This document shows positions 7,368 to 15,596 of a stretch of DNA of 23,273 nt, one piece after another. The DNA is from CAIUPE01 sp046091665. Lineage in GTDB: Bacteria; Pseudomonadota; Alphaproteobacteria; Rhizobiales; Beijerinckiaceae. The translations under genes were made by a program, and so were the position numbers. The first letter of the stretch is position 1. Each line of letters starts with the position of its first letter. The stretch lies in the NCBI GenBank assembly GCA_046091665.1, contig JBJTCD010000036.1, positions 1 to 23,273 on the forward strand, given 5' to 3'. A model generated the notes under the pieces. It ran no database searches. It saw only the letters and a list, made by a program, of their open reading frames with translations, and was not told where the DNA came from.

Positions 7368-8975
7368 GTGCAGACTTTCGATTTCATTATTGTGGGGGCA
7401 GGCTCCGCCGGATGCGTGCTCGCCAATCGTCTCAGTGAAAATCCGCGTCACAAAGTCTTGCTGATTGAAGCGGGCGGAAGCGATCGCAAATTCTGGATCC
7501 GCACCCCCATAGGCTATGGCATGACCTTTTTCGATTCCAAAGTGAATTGGTGCTTCGAAGGCGAAAAAGATCCCGGCCTCAATGATCGTGAAATCTATGT
7601 GCCGCGCGGCAAAGTGATTGGTGGTTCAAGCTCTATCAATGCGATGGTTTATTGCCGAGGTGCGAAAACAGATTTTGATGACTGGCGCGATGCGGGCAAT
7701 CCCGGTTGGGGATGGGACGATGTCAAGCCCGCTTTCGAAGCGATTGAACATCACGTTCGCAAAGACGGATCGGTTGATGGCAAAGGGCCACTCACGGTCT
7801 CTGATCGCCAACATGATTATCATCCCTTAAAACGCCATTTTATTGGTGCGGCGCGTGATGCGGGCTTGCCGATTGCTGATGGCACCGTTGGACAAGGCGA
7901 TGAAGGGTTCGGCCCCTATCTGATCAACACGCGTGGCGGTTTGCGCTGCTCATCGGCTGATGCATTTTTACATCCTGTCAAACATCGCGCCAATCTGACG
8001 ATCCTCACCGAAGCGCAGGTCACAAAAATTCTTTTCGAAGGTAAACGCGCCGTAGGTGTGAGCTATCGTCGCGGCGGCATGATGCAAGAAGCCCACGCCA
8101 CGCGTGAAGTGATCCTCTCTGCGGGTGCGATTCAATCGCCACATCTCTTGCAACTCTCAGGGATTGGTCCGGGTGCTCTGTTGCAAAAGAATGGCGTCAC
8201 TGTTCTTCACGCGAATGACGCCGTAGGCGCTCATCTCGAAGATCATGTCGGCATCAATTATTATTACCGGGCGAAAGAACCCACACTCAATGCCGTGCTT
8301 GGCACCTGGGCAGGACGCATTGCAGCCGGCATTCAATTTATTTTGACGCGCACGGGACCTTTGTCGTTGAGCGTCAATCAATATGGCGGCATCGTGCGTT
8401 CGTCTTCGTCACAAATGCGACCCGATATGCAGCTCTATTTCAATCCGCTCAGCTATTCGACCGAGAATGCGGGCAAAAGAAAACTCACGGAACCCGATCC
8501 CTGGCCTGGCTTTATTTTGAGTTTTAATCCCTGCCGCCCGACAAGCCATGGCCATGTAAAACTCACTTCACCGGATCCCCTGAAGCAACCCGAGATACTC
8601 TTCAATTATCTCGCCACAGAACATGATCGCGCCGATGTCATCAAAGGTGCGCGTTTGATTGGGCACGTGCAAAACACGCCGACCATGCAAGCGCTTTTAT
8701 CCGCACCGCCAAAATTTGATCCGTCAAAAGAAAGCGATGAGTCATTGATTGCCGATTTCCGCAAGAGGTCGGGCTCGGTCTATCATCCGTCTTGCACCTG
8801 CCGCATGGCGCCAGAACATCAAGGCGGCGTCCTTGATCCGGAATTGCGCGTGCATGGCGTTGAAAATCTCCGTGTTGTTGATGCGTCATCTTTCCCGAAT
8901 ATCACGTCTGCCAACACCAATGCGCCCGCCATCATGATGGGCTGGCGCGCCGCCGATATGATTTTGAAGCATTAG
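7368..8975 (+). CDS. GMC-family FAD-dependent oxidoreductase (choline dehydrogenase-like)
   Basis: Encodes 535 residues, typical of bacterial GMC alcohol dehydrogenases, which oxidise an alcohol to an aldehyde or ketone using FAD. The dinucleotide-binding motif GAGSAG is at residues 10-15. GMC signature 1 (RGKVIGGSSSINAMVYCRG) is at about 80-98, signature 2 (GAIQSPHLLQLSGIG) at about 252-266, the catalytic His473 in YHPSCTCRM, and the C-terminal NTNAPAIMMGWRAADMI motif. No signal peptide or heme domain is visible, so it is probably cytosolic. The GTG start at 7368 follows CGAGGGAGA by about 9 bases. The enolase-superfamily gene begins 11 bp after its stop, so the two are probably co-transcribed. 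The substrate is unknown; 'choline dehydrogenase' should be read only as a family label. Confidence 0.88.
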   Translation: MQTFDFIIVGAGSAGCVLANRLSENPRHKVLLIEAGGSDRKFWIRTPIGYGMTFFDSKVNWCFEGEKDPGLNDREIYVPRGKVIGGSSSINAMVYCRGAKTDFDDWRDAGNPGWGWDDVKPAFEAIEHHVRKDGSVDGKGPLTVSDRQHDYHPLKRHFIGAARDAGLPIADGTVGQGDEGFGPYLINTRGGLRCSSADAFLHPVKHRANLTILTEAQVTKILFEGKRAVGVSYRRGGMMQEAHATREVILSAGAIQSPHLLQLSGIGPGALLQKNGVTVLHANDAVGAHLEDHVGINYYYRAKEPTLNAVLGTWAGRIAAGIQFILTRTGPLSLSVNQYGGIVRSSSSQMRPDMQLYFNPLSYSTENAGKRKLTEPDPWPGFILSFNPCRPTSHGHVKLTSPDPLKQPEILFNYLATEHDRADVIKGARLIGHVQNTPTMQALLSAPPKFDPSKESDESLIADFRKRSGSVYHPSCTCRMAPEHQGGVLDPELRVHGVENLRVVDASSFPNITSANTNAPAIMMGWRAADMILKH

Positions 8976-8986
8976 GATTCAATAAG

Positions 8987-10096
8987 ATGGATAGACTCGT
9001 TAAGCTCGAAACATTCGCGAATGAATTTGTCGGCTTTGTCAGAGCGACGAGTGAATCAGGCGCCACAGGATGGGGTCAAGTTTCAACCTATAATTCCGAT
9101 ATCACCTGTGACATTTTCCATCGTCAAATCGCGCCTCATGCGCTCGGTACCGATGCCTTCGATTTCGAAGATACACTGACTCTCATCGGCGAACGTGAAC
9201 ATAAATATCCAGGCTCTTATCTGCGTCGCGCGATGACGGGACTTGATACGGCGCTTTGGGATATGGCGGGCAAACGCGCGGGCAAACCGGTTGTCTCTTT
9301 GATCGGCGGCAAGCCCGGAAAACTGCGCGCCTATGCTTCATCCATGAAGCGCGACATTACGCCCGAAGATGAGGCCAAACGTTTTGTAAAATTGCGTGAT
9401 CAATTCGGTTTTGATGCGTTCAAATGGCGTGTGGGCCGTGAATGTGGCCGCGATCACGATGAATGGCCGGGCCGCACGGAAGCGGTTGTGCCGACCGTCA
9501 GCAAAGCTTTGGGCGATGGTATTGCAAAGCTTGTCGATGCGAATTCGTGCTATTCGCCGAAACGCGCGATTGAAGTTGGAAAACTTCTCGCTGACAATGG
9601 CATCTCGCATTTTGAAGAGCCCTGCCCCTATTGGGAATATGAGCAAACGCGTGAAGTGACCGAAGCGCTTGATATTGATGTCACCGGCGGTGAGCAAGAT
9701 TGTGAATATGTCACTTTCAAATTGATGATGGATATGAAAGCGGTCGATATTGTTCAACCCGACATCATGTATATTGGCGGTCTCACACGCACACTGAAAA
9801 TTTGCGCGATGGCCGCAGAACGCGGATTTAAAATCACACCGCATGCCGCCAATTTGTCGCTCGTGACCATGTGCACGATGCATCTCTTGGGCGCGATTCC
9901 CAATGCCGGGAAATACCTAGAATTCTCCATTGAGGAAGCGGATTATTACCCGTGGCAATATGGGCTTTTCCTCGGCGATCCCTATAAAATCGAGGACGGA
10001 AAAGCCACAATTCCGGATGCGCCGGGTTGGGGCGTCGAGATCAATCCGGCTTGGCTTGAAAAGGCCCAGTATCGCAAAAGCGAGATCGCGCGCTGA
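8987..10096 (+). CDS. Mandelate racemase/muconate-lactonizing-type enolase-superfamily enzyme
   Basis: Encodes 369 residues of the mandelate-racemase subgroup, enzymes that abstract the proton next to a carboxylate, many of them acid-sugar dehydratases. Visible catalytic features are Lys146-Trp-Arg148 at the KxK position, the metal ligands Asp184 (VDANS), Glu210 (FEEPCP) and Glu236 (GGEQ), and Asp259 (VQPD) with His286 (TPHAANLS) as the Asp-His dyad. The second base is Arg rather than Lys, so dehydration or epimerisation by Lys146/His286 chemistry is likelier than mandelate racemisation. An AGGA overlapping the upstream stop codon serves the ATG. It follows the GMC gene by 11 bp, suggesting that the two act on the same compound. 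The exact substrate is unknown. Confidence 0.88.
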   Translation: MDRLVKLETFANEFVGFVRATSESGATGWGQVSTYNSDITCDIFHRQIAPHALGTDAFDFEDTLTLIGEREHKYPGSYLRRAMTGLDTALWDMAGKRAGKPVVSLIGGKPGKLRAYASSMKRDITPEDEAKRFVKLRDQFGFDAFKWRVGRECGRDHDEWPGRTEAVVPTVSKALGDGIAKLVDANSCYSPKRAIEVGKLLADNGISHFEEPCPYWEYEQTREVTEALDIDVTGGEQDCEYVTFKLMMDMKAVDIVQPDIMYIGGLTRTLKICAMAAERGFKITPHAANLSLVTMCTMHLLGAIPNAGKYLEFSIEEADYYPWQYGLFLGDPYKIEDGKATIPDAPGWGVEINPAWLEKAQYRKSEIAR

Positions 10097-10218
10097 GTGA
10101 TTGGGCTTCCCGCCGATCAAATTCGATCAGGAAAGCGGGTTGAGCGGATCAAAAACTCGTTCTATCTTCATCCTTTAAGGGCCGGGAGCGGCATGCTCTC
10201 AACAGCCCATGCGACTTC

Positions 10219-10253
10219 GAGCGCTTTTGTTTTTCATAAAATCAAAAACGCTC
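10219..10253. repeat. Imperfect inverted repeat next to a dispersed palindrome
   Basis: GAGCGCTTTTG (10219-10229) pairs with CAAAAACGCTC (10243-10253) with a single mismatch. It sits just upstream of the larger palindrome at 10271-10314, and its arms resemble that element (GAGCG followed by a T-run). The pair may be one composite dispersed repeat. The first part of this 238-bp gap (10097-10218) holds only a weak bulged hairpin built on GATC repeats and nothing else I can recognise. Confidence 0.5.
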
Positions 10254-10270
10254 TATGTCTTTGTTTTATC

Positions 10271-10315
10271 GCATTTTGTTTCGATTAACCGGTTTCCACT
10301 TAATCGCAAAATGCT
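10271..10315. repeat. Dispersed palindromic element of alphaproteobacterial type
   Basis: A two-step palindrome: outer arms GCATTTTG (10271-10278) and CAAAATGC (10307-10314), inner arms CGATTAA (10282-10288) and TTAATCG (10300-10306), and an 11-base loop containing CCGGTTTCCAC. The ending CGCAAAATGCTCTAG and the ACCGGTTTCCAC loop are, to my knowledge, typical of short palindromic repeats scattered between genes in Hyphomicrobiales. It could act as a mobile REP-like sequence, an RNA-stabilising structure or a weak terminator for the upstream pair. It ends 20 bp before the start of the desaturase-type gene. Only one copy is in this window. Confidence 0.65.
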
Positions 10316-10334
10316 CTAGGGGTGGAGATCAAGG

Positions 10335-11432
10335 ATGAGCCTTGCTGACGCACAGGGCGCGCATGAGAAGAGTTTTCCGCGCGACTACAGCTTGACCGGA
10401 CCTTTGAACCGTCAAGCGCTTGATATCGGATTGGCGAATGCCGACTGGTATAAAACCGAAATTCCACGTGCGCGCATGAAAGAATTGATGCAACGCTCAG
10501 ACGGCCCCGCAACGCGCGATACAATTCTCTGGATCGGTTTCATGATCGTCTTTGCAGGGCTTGGTTCTTATCTCTGGCCGAGCCCGTGGTCGATCCCCTT
10601 CTTCATGGCCTATGGTGTTCTTTATGGATCGGGGGGTGATAGTCGTTGGCATGAATTCGGCCACGGCACCGCTTTCAAAACACAATGGAAGAATGAGTTT
10701 TTCTATCAGATCGCTTGTTTCGTGATCATGCGCAATCCTGTGACATGGCGCTGGAGCCATTCACGCCATCATACTGATACAATCATCGTCGGTCGCGATC
10801 CTGAAATCGCCGCGATGCGTCCGCCGGATCTTTTTAAACTTCTCATCAATTTTGTTGGGCTGATCGATGTACCAACCGCCATGTCGCAAATGGTGCGTTA
10901 TACATTTGGCAAGCTCGATGATGCGGAGAAGGATTACATTCCCGCAAGCGAGCATGAAAAAGTGTTTTTTGTCGCGCGGATCTGGTTTGCGATTTATCTC
11001 GCAACGGCTGCGACCGCCTTATGGATGCATTCGGTCCTGCCCTTTATGATCATCGGCCTGCCCAGCATGTATGGTTGTTGGCACGGGCTTTTATGCGGCG
11101 TAACACAGCATATTGGTCTTGCAGAAGATGTGCTGGATCATCGCCAAAATTGCCGTACGGTGCTGATGAATCCGATTAGCCGTTTCATCTATCTCAACAT
11201 GAACTACCATGTTGAGCATCACATGTTCCCGATGGTGCCTTATTATCGCCTGCCGGAATTGCATGAAGAGATGAAGAATGATTGTCCGAAACCCTATTCA
11301 GGATTTCTCGAGGCTTATCGAGAAATCATTCCGACCGTGATCCGGCAATTGCGCGATCCGACCTATTTCGCCAAACGCATTTTGCCAGAAACTGCGCGAC
11401 CCTATAAGCCTGCTCCGGAACCTGTGCTATAA
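10335..11432 (+). CDS. Membrane di-iron fatty-acid-desaturase-family oxygenase (MocD-like)
   Basis: Encodes 365 residues with the three His boxes of membrane di-iron desaturases and hydroxylases: HEFGH (106-110), HSRHH (142-146) and HVEHH (292-296), plus an extra His259 in TQHIGL. Hydrophobic segments at about 64-80, 85-100, 122-132 and 210-245 fit an inner-membrane protein with the boxes on the cytosolic side. Such enzymes use O2 and reduced ferredoxin or rubredoxin to hydroxylate or desaturate a substrate. The box spacing recalls MocD, the oxygenase of rhizopine catabolism, more than acyl-lipid desaturases, but that is recall, not alignment. GGTGGAG 7 bases upstream supports ATG 10335. No ferredoxin or reductase gene is in the window. 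It converges on the aldo/keto reductase gene with a 15-bp gap. Confidence 0.85.
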   Translation: MSLADAQGAHEKSFPRDYSLTGPLNRQALDIGLANADWYKTEIPRARMKELMQRSDGPATRDTILWIGFMIVFAGLGSYLWPSPWSIPFFMAYGVLYGSGGDSRWHEFGHGTAFKTQWKNEFFYQIACFVIMRNPVTWRWSHSRHHTDTIIVGRDPEIAAMRPPDLFKLLINFVGLIDVPTAMSQMVRYTFGKLDDAEKDYIPASEHEKVFFVARIWFAIYLATAATALWMHSVLPFMIIGLPSMYGCWHGLLCGVTQHIGLAEDVLDHRQNCRTVLMNPISRFIYLNMNYHVEHHMFPMVPYYRLPELHEEMKNDCPKPYSGFLEAYREIIPTVIRQLRDPTYFAKRILPETARPYKPAPEPVL

Positions 11433-11447
11433 ATCCAAGATGCCTCC

Positions 11448-12431
11448 TCACCCCAACACATAAGTGCGGGAGGCTTCCGGATCCTCGGTCGAATAGGCAA
11501 CGCTCGCCAACTCATTCCACACCGCATCGGGGATGGGATAAGACGCCCATTCGATGGTCTGTTTGACGAATTCAGGTTTCGTGACACCGCAAATGGTAGA
11601 GGCGAGATTTTTATTGCGCATTGAGAATTGCAATGCGACCGCGCCCGTTGGCACGCCGTGTTTGGCGCAAATGGCCTCCACCGCGCGCACAGGGGCTAAG
11701 ACTTCATCGGTCGCTTCTTGATAGACGTAGCGCTTATAGGTCGCACTGCCTTGCGCCAACACACCGCTCGCATAAGGCGCGGCATTGAACACCGCAATTC
11801 CGCGCACGGCGCAGGCGTCGATCAAAGGTGAAGCATGGCGATTGACAATCGTATAACGGTTATGGGTGAGCACGACATCAAAAGGATAGTCTTTCACGAG
11901 ATCCATCATGATGTCGGTACGACCGGCGCCAAGACCTACAGCCTGACACAGCCCTTCGCTTTTCATTTTGAACAATTCATCAAGCGCGCCGCCCTTCTTC
12001 GTCACATCTTCAAGTGACGAGGCATATTCCGGATCATGAAAATGAAGGAGCGGAATGCGATCAACGCCGAGCGCTTGTAAGCTTTCTTCCAGCGAACGAC
12101 GCGCGCGCGCTGCGTCAAATTTGTTGGTCTGAAAATCGCGATCAAGTTTTGTCGCGAGCACAAAATCTTTTGGCAGACCACCATTCGCTTTGATCGCGCG
12201 ACCGATGCGCCGCTCGGCTTCGCCCATACCGTAATTGCGCGAAGTGTCGAGCGAATTGATCGGGCTTTTAAACACGGCGGCAAGAGTCTCCTCCGCTTCT
12301 TTGTCACTGACCGCGAAGCCGAAAGTTTCCGGCATATTCCCTAGCCCTGCCGTGCCGAAGGAAGCACGCGTTACAGAGAGGCCGGATTTACCGAGCGGAA
12401 CACGATCCGTGATTGATTGGGACATAGACAT
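11448..12431 (-). CDS. Aldo/keto reductase (aldose/pyridoxal dehydrogenase-like)
   Basis: Encodes 327 residues of an NAD(P)-dependent aldo/keto reductase. The catalytic tetrad is visible: Asp62 and Tyr67 (SLDTSRNYG), Lys95 (LATKLDR) and His132 (LLHFHDPE). The overall pattern resembles the branch that includes L-fucose/D-threo-aldose 1-dehydrogenase and pyridoxal 4-dehydrogenase, so oxidation of an aldose or aldehyde is likely. Two starts are close together: ATG 12431 follows AAAGGG by 6 bases, and ATG 12425 follows GAGGA by 6 bases. The ThDP-enzyme gene ends 85 bp upstream on the same strand, so the two may share a messenger. A possible promoter of its own (TTCGCG, 17 bases, TATGAT) lies in that gap, with low confidence. 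The substrate is not known. Confidence 0.88.
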   Translation of the reverse strand: MSMSQSITDRVPLGKSGLSVTRASFGTAGLGNMPETFGFAVSDKEAEETLAAVFKSPINSLDTSRNYGMGEAERRIGRAIKANGGLPKDFVLATKLDRDFQTNKFDAARARRSLEESLQALGVDRIPLLHFHDPEYASSLEDVTKKGGALDELFKMKSEGLCQAVGLGAGRTDIMMDLVKDYPFDVVLTHNRYTIVNRHASPLIDACAVRGIAVFNAAPYASGVLAQGSATYKRYVYQEATDEVLAPVRAVEAICAKHGVPTGAVALQFSMRNKNLASTICGVTKPEFVKQTIEWASYPIPDAVWNELASVAYSTEDPEASRTYVLG

Positions 12432-12516
12432 TCCTCACCCTTTGATCATTCTCATTGATTATCATACTAGAAATGAGGCGCAACGCGAAGGCAAGAGTAA
12501 AAAATCGGTGCGTCTT

Positions 12517-14070
12517 TTAAATCATCGCCTCGATCAGGAACGGGCCCTTGCGCCGGAAGGCGATTTCCAAAAGATCAGAAAATTCCTTGCATGTTGTTGC
12601 GCGCGCGCCCTCAACACCCATGCCGGCGGCGAGCGCCACCCAATTGAGACCCGGATCATCAATCCGCATCATGTGATCGGCATTACCGCCATGAACCGGC
12701 ACGCCGACATTTTTCATTTCATGCTGCAAAATCGCATAGCCGCGATTGTTCAAAATGATGGTCACCACATCAAGACGCTCACGCGCCTGTGTCCACAGCC
12801 CTTGCAGCGTGTACATACCGCTGCCATCCGCTTGCAGCGCAATGACTTTTCTATTGGGGCACGCAACAGCCGCACCAGTTGAAAGAGGAATGCCGACGCC
12901 GATCGCACCACCTGTGACCATCATATAGTCATGTTGAGGCGCGTTTTCTGAAAGCGCATAAAAGCGCCTTGCGGATGTAAGGGCTTCATCGGAGATGATC
13001 GCCTGATCGGGTAACGCTTGCGCAAGAAGCACTGCCACCGCATCTTCTGTGAGAGCGCCTGTTGGTATGCCGTTTGAAGACGTGGCTTTGATTTTCTTTT
13101 TGCGCGTTAACGGCTGACCACCAAGAGCATCCCCCAATCGCGCGAGCGCATCAGGAATATCATCACGCACGGTGGCCAATGAAATGAGTTTGCATGTCTT
13201 CGGCGTCAAGGCACTCGGCTTTCCCGGATAGGCAAAGAAGGCAACAGGTGGAATCGCACCGGCAAGAATCAAAACATCAAGATGCGCAAGCAACGCCACG
13301 GCTTCATCAACCGAATAGGGAATTCGTTTGAGCGATGGACGTCCGAGCCCACGTGATAATCGCGATATGAAAACGGGGACATAAAGATCAACATCATGAC
13401 GCGCGGCGATCTCTTCAACGAGCGCAAGATTTTCCGCATGAAGCGCTTCGCCATCAAGCAGAATGCCGCATCGCCCCGGATGAGCGCGGATCGCTTTGAC
13501 GGCGGCTTTCACTTGATGATCGCTAATGACAGGCTTTGTCACCGGAGAGGCTTTGCCGATTTTCTTCGCGCGCGTTTCACCCCATGCGGCATCCGCAGGG
13601 AGAATCATGGTTGCGACGCTGGAAAGTCGTTGCGCCGCTTCACATGCCGCTGAAGCACCGCGAGACACATCATCAGCTCCCTTCACACGATAAACCCATT
13701 CAGACATCGGAAGCGCAAGGCTTTCAATATCGCTCGTCAAAGGCGCGTCGTAGTCAAGATGATAAGAAGCGTGATCGCCAACAACGGTAACGACGGGCGA
13801 GAAAGCACGCCGCGCATTGTGAAGATTGGCAAGACCATTCGCGAGCCCCGGGCCCGTATGAAGAAGCGCCGCCGCGGGTTTCCCCGTCATGCGCGCATAG
13901 CCATCGGCCGCGCCGGTTACCACACCTTCGAAGAGCCCTAAGATGCAGCGCATCTCGGGCTTACGATCAAGTGCCGCCACAAAATGCATCTCGGACGTGC
14001 CGGGATTGGCAAAGCACACGTCAACGCCATGAGCGATGAGCGTATCGCATAGGTGATCAGCGCCGTTCAT
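12517..14070 (-). CDS. Thiamine-diphosphate enzyme, acetolactate synthase/benzoylformate decarboxylase-like
   Basis: Encodes 517 residues with the three domains of ThDP decarboxylases and carboligases. The N-terminal pyrimidine-binding domain has the catalytic Glu48 (GLFEGVVTGAADGYARM) and HTGPGLANGLANLHNA. The C-terminal pyrophosphate domain has the Mg/ThDP motif starting at Asp415 (ADGSGMYTLQG) and ending in LNN about 27 residues later. The catalytic chemistry is cleavage or decarboxylation of a 2-keto compound, or carboligation. I chose ATG 14070 because GGGGGAG lies 6 bases before it; an in-frame TTG at 14094 would add eight residues that include that site. It is too short and too different from IolD-type cyclohexanedione hydrolases to call that. 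It is divergent from the FAD-enzyme gene at 14181. Substrate unknown. Confidence 0.85.
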   Translation of the reverse strand: MNGADHLCDTLIAHGVDVCFANPGTSEMHFVAALDRKPEMRCILGLFEGVVTGAADGYARMTGKPAAALLHTGPGLANGLANLHNARRAFSPVVTVVGDHASYHLDYDAPLTSDIESLALPMSEWVYRVKGADDVSRGASAACEAAQRLSSVATMILPADAAWGETRAKKIGKASPVTKPVISDHQVKAAVKAIRAHPGRCGILLDGEALHAENLALVEEIAARHDVDLYVPVFISRLSRGLGRPSLKRIPYSVDEAVALLAHLDVLILAGAIPPVAFFAYPGKPSALTPKTCKLISLATVRDDIPDALARLGDALGGQPLTRKKKIKATSSNGIPTGALTEDAVAVLLAQALPDQAIISDEALTSARRFYALSENAPQHDYMMVTGGAIGVGIPLSTGAAVACPNRKVIALQADGSGMYTLQGLWTQARERLDVVTIILNNRGYAILQHEMKNVGVPVHGGNADHMMRIDDPGLNWVALAAGMGVEGARATTCKEFSDLLEIAFRRKGPFLIEAMI

Positions 14071-14180
14071 GTGAATCTCCCCCGGTCCATTCAACCGAAG
14101 CGAGGGGCTTCTTGCAACCGTTTTGAAACCGTGGAAACTGTCTCAAAGCTGATCAACTCCACCTGACAGGGGAATAACCT
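14071..14180. promoter_or_regulatory. Divergent promoter region with a candidate operator
   Basis: This 110-bp gap separates two divergently transcribed genes and must hold both promoters. An imperfect inverted repeat, TTTGAAAC (14122-14129) and GTCTCAAA (14140-14147), has one mismatch and a 10-bp spacer, a size fitting a dimeric regulator. It lies midway between the two starts. Ribosome binding sites are at both ends: GGGGGAG for the minus-strand gene and AGGGGAA for the plus-strand gene. The binding protein is unknown; the SorC-type regulator at 15597-16565 is one candidate by proximity only. Confidence 0.4.
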
Positions 14181-15584
14181 ATGACCGCGTTGAACGCCTG
14201 CCCCGACAAGGCTTCGCTTGAGACTGTGATTCGCACCTTGTCTGAACAATTCGGCAATCGCGCGGTCACCAATCCGGGCGTCCTCGGGACACATGCCAAC
14301 ACGCTGACATGGGTTGCACCACAACCACCCGATATTGTTGTCTTCCCACATTCGACTGAAGAAGTGTCGGCCATCGTCAAACTTTGCGCGGCCCATCGCG
14401 TGCCGATCATTCCCTTCGGGGCGGGCACATCTTTTGAAGGTCATGTGAATGCGCCATGGGGCGGCGTTTCCATCGATACGCGCGAGATGAATCGCGTGTT
14501 GGCGATTCACTCTGAAGATCTTGATTGCGTGATCGAGCCGGGTATCACGCGCAAAGCTCTCAACGAGCAGCTTCGCGATACAGGATTTTTCTTTCCCATT
14601 GATCCGGGTGCGGATGCGTCCCTCGGCGGCATGGTCTCAACGCGCGCTTCAGGCACCAATGCGGTGCGTTATGGCACGATGAAAGACAATGTCTTGTCAT
14701 TGAAAGTCGTGCTGCCGAATGGCGAAGTGATGACGACGGCGCGGCGCGCAAAAAAATCATCCGCCGGTTATGATCTCACGCGTTTGTTTGTGGGGGCTGA
14801 AGGCACACTCGGCGTGATCACAGAAATTACATTGCGCCTCTCGGGTATTCCCGAAGCGATCTCGGCAGGTATCTGTCCGTTCCCGAGTGTGAAGGCCGCA
14901 TGCGACGCGACGATTCTCACAATTCAATCAGGCTTGCCGGTGGCGCGCATTGAGCTCGCCGATGAATGGCAAGTCAAAGCTTTCAATCTTCATTCGAAAC
15001 TCTCACTGCCTGAAACGCCGATGCTTTTCGTCGAGTTTCATGGAACGGACCAAGGCGTAAAAGAACAGGCCGAACGCTTCGGTGATATTGCGGCTGAATA
15101 TGGTGGCGGGCCTTTTGAATGGGCGACGAAACCTGAAGACCGCACAAGGCTCTGGCAAGCGCGGCATGATGCTTATTGGTCGGCACTCGCACTCCGCCCC
15201 GGTTGCAAAGTGATCGCCACTGATGTGTGCGTGCCTATTTCACGTCTTGCCGAATGTGTAGTGGAAACACAAAAAGATGTGCAAGCGACGGGCCTAATCG
15301 CTCCGATTGTCGGCCATGTGGGTGATGGCAATTTTCATCTCACGCTTCTTTGCGACATGGACAGCACAGAAGAAGTCGAAACATGTCGCGCCTTCTTGCA
15401 TCGACTGGTGGAAAGGTCACTCGCCATGGAAGGCACATGCACCGGTGAACATGGTGTCGGCCAAGAAAAGATGAAATATCTTTTGAAAGAACATCCCGCC
15501 GCGACGCTTGATACGATGCGCGCGATCAAACAAGCGCTTGATCCGCAAAACATTATGAATCCGGGAAAGATTGTAGCGGTGTAA
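14181..15584 (+). CDS. FAD-linked 2-hydroxy-acid oxidase (D-lactate dehydrogenase/GlcD-like)
   Basis: Encodes 467 residues of the vanillyl-alcohol-oxidase/PCMH FAD superfamily, branch of D-lactate dehydrogenase (cytochrome) and glycolate oxidase GlcD. The FAD domain spans roughly residues 50-225 (PFGAGTSFEGHV; IDPGADASLGGMVSTRASG; GTLGVITEITLRLS). The C-terminal FAD-oxidase domain contains HVGDGNFH and GEHGVGQEKM, the conserved metal/substrate His motifs. It should oxidise a D-2-hydroxy acid to the 2-keto acid and pass electrons to the respiratory chain. AGGGGAATAACCT before the ATG gives a good ribosome binding site. Its keto-acid product would suit the divergent ThDP enzyme, but that link is inferred. 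No glcE or glcF partner is present. It converges with the SorC-type gene, 12 bp apart. Confidence 0.88.
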   Translation: MTALNACPDKASLETVIRTLSEQFGNRAVTNPGVLGTHANTLTWVAPQPPDIVVFPHSTEEVSAIVKLCAAHRVPIIPFGAGTSFEGHVNAPWGGVSIDTREMNRVLAIHSEDLDCVIEPGITRKALNEQLRDTGFFFPIDPGADASLGGMVSTRASGTNAVRYGTMKDNVLSLKVVLPNGEVMTTARRAKKSSAGYDLTRLFVGAEGTLGVITEITLRLSGIPEAISAGICPFPSVKAACDATILTIQSGLPVARIELADEWQVKAFNLHSKLSLPETPMLFVEFHGTDQGVKEQAERFGDIAAEYGGGPFEWATKPEDRTRLWQARHDAYWSALALRPGCKVIATDVCVPISRLAECVVETQKDVQATGLIAPIVGHVGDGNFHLTLLCDMDSTEEVETCRAFLHRLVERSLAMEGTCTGEHGVGQEKMKYLLKEHPAATLDTMRAIKQALDPQNIMNPGKIVAV

Positions 15585-15596
15585 AAATGGAGGGCT

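Noticed and set aside
12432..12470. A Fur-like box (TGATAATCAATGAGAATGATCA) before the aldo/keto reductase gene, shown here as 22 bases in two halves TGATAATCAAT and GAGAATGATCA.
   Set aside because: The dyad is weak, with many mismatches between its halves, and the gene has no iron-related role that I can see.
12235..12882. A 215-residue plus-strand open frame across the aldo/keto reductase and ThDP genes.
   Set aside because: It overlaps two well-supported genes on the other strand and has no family features.
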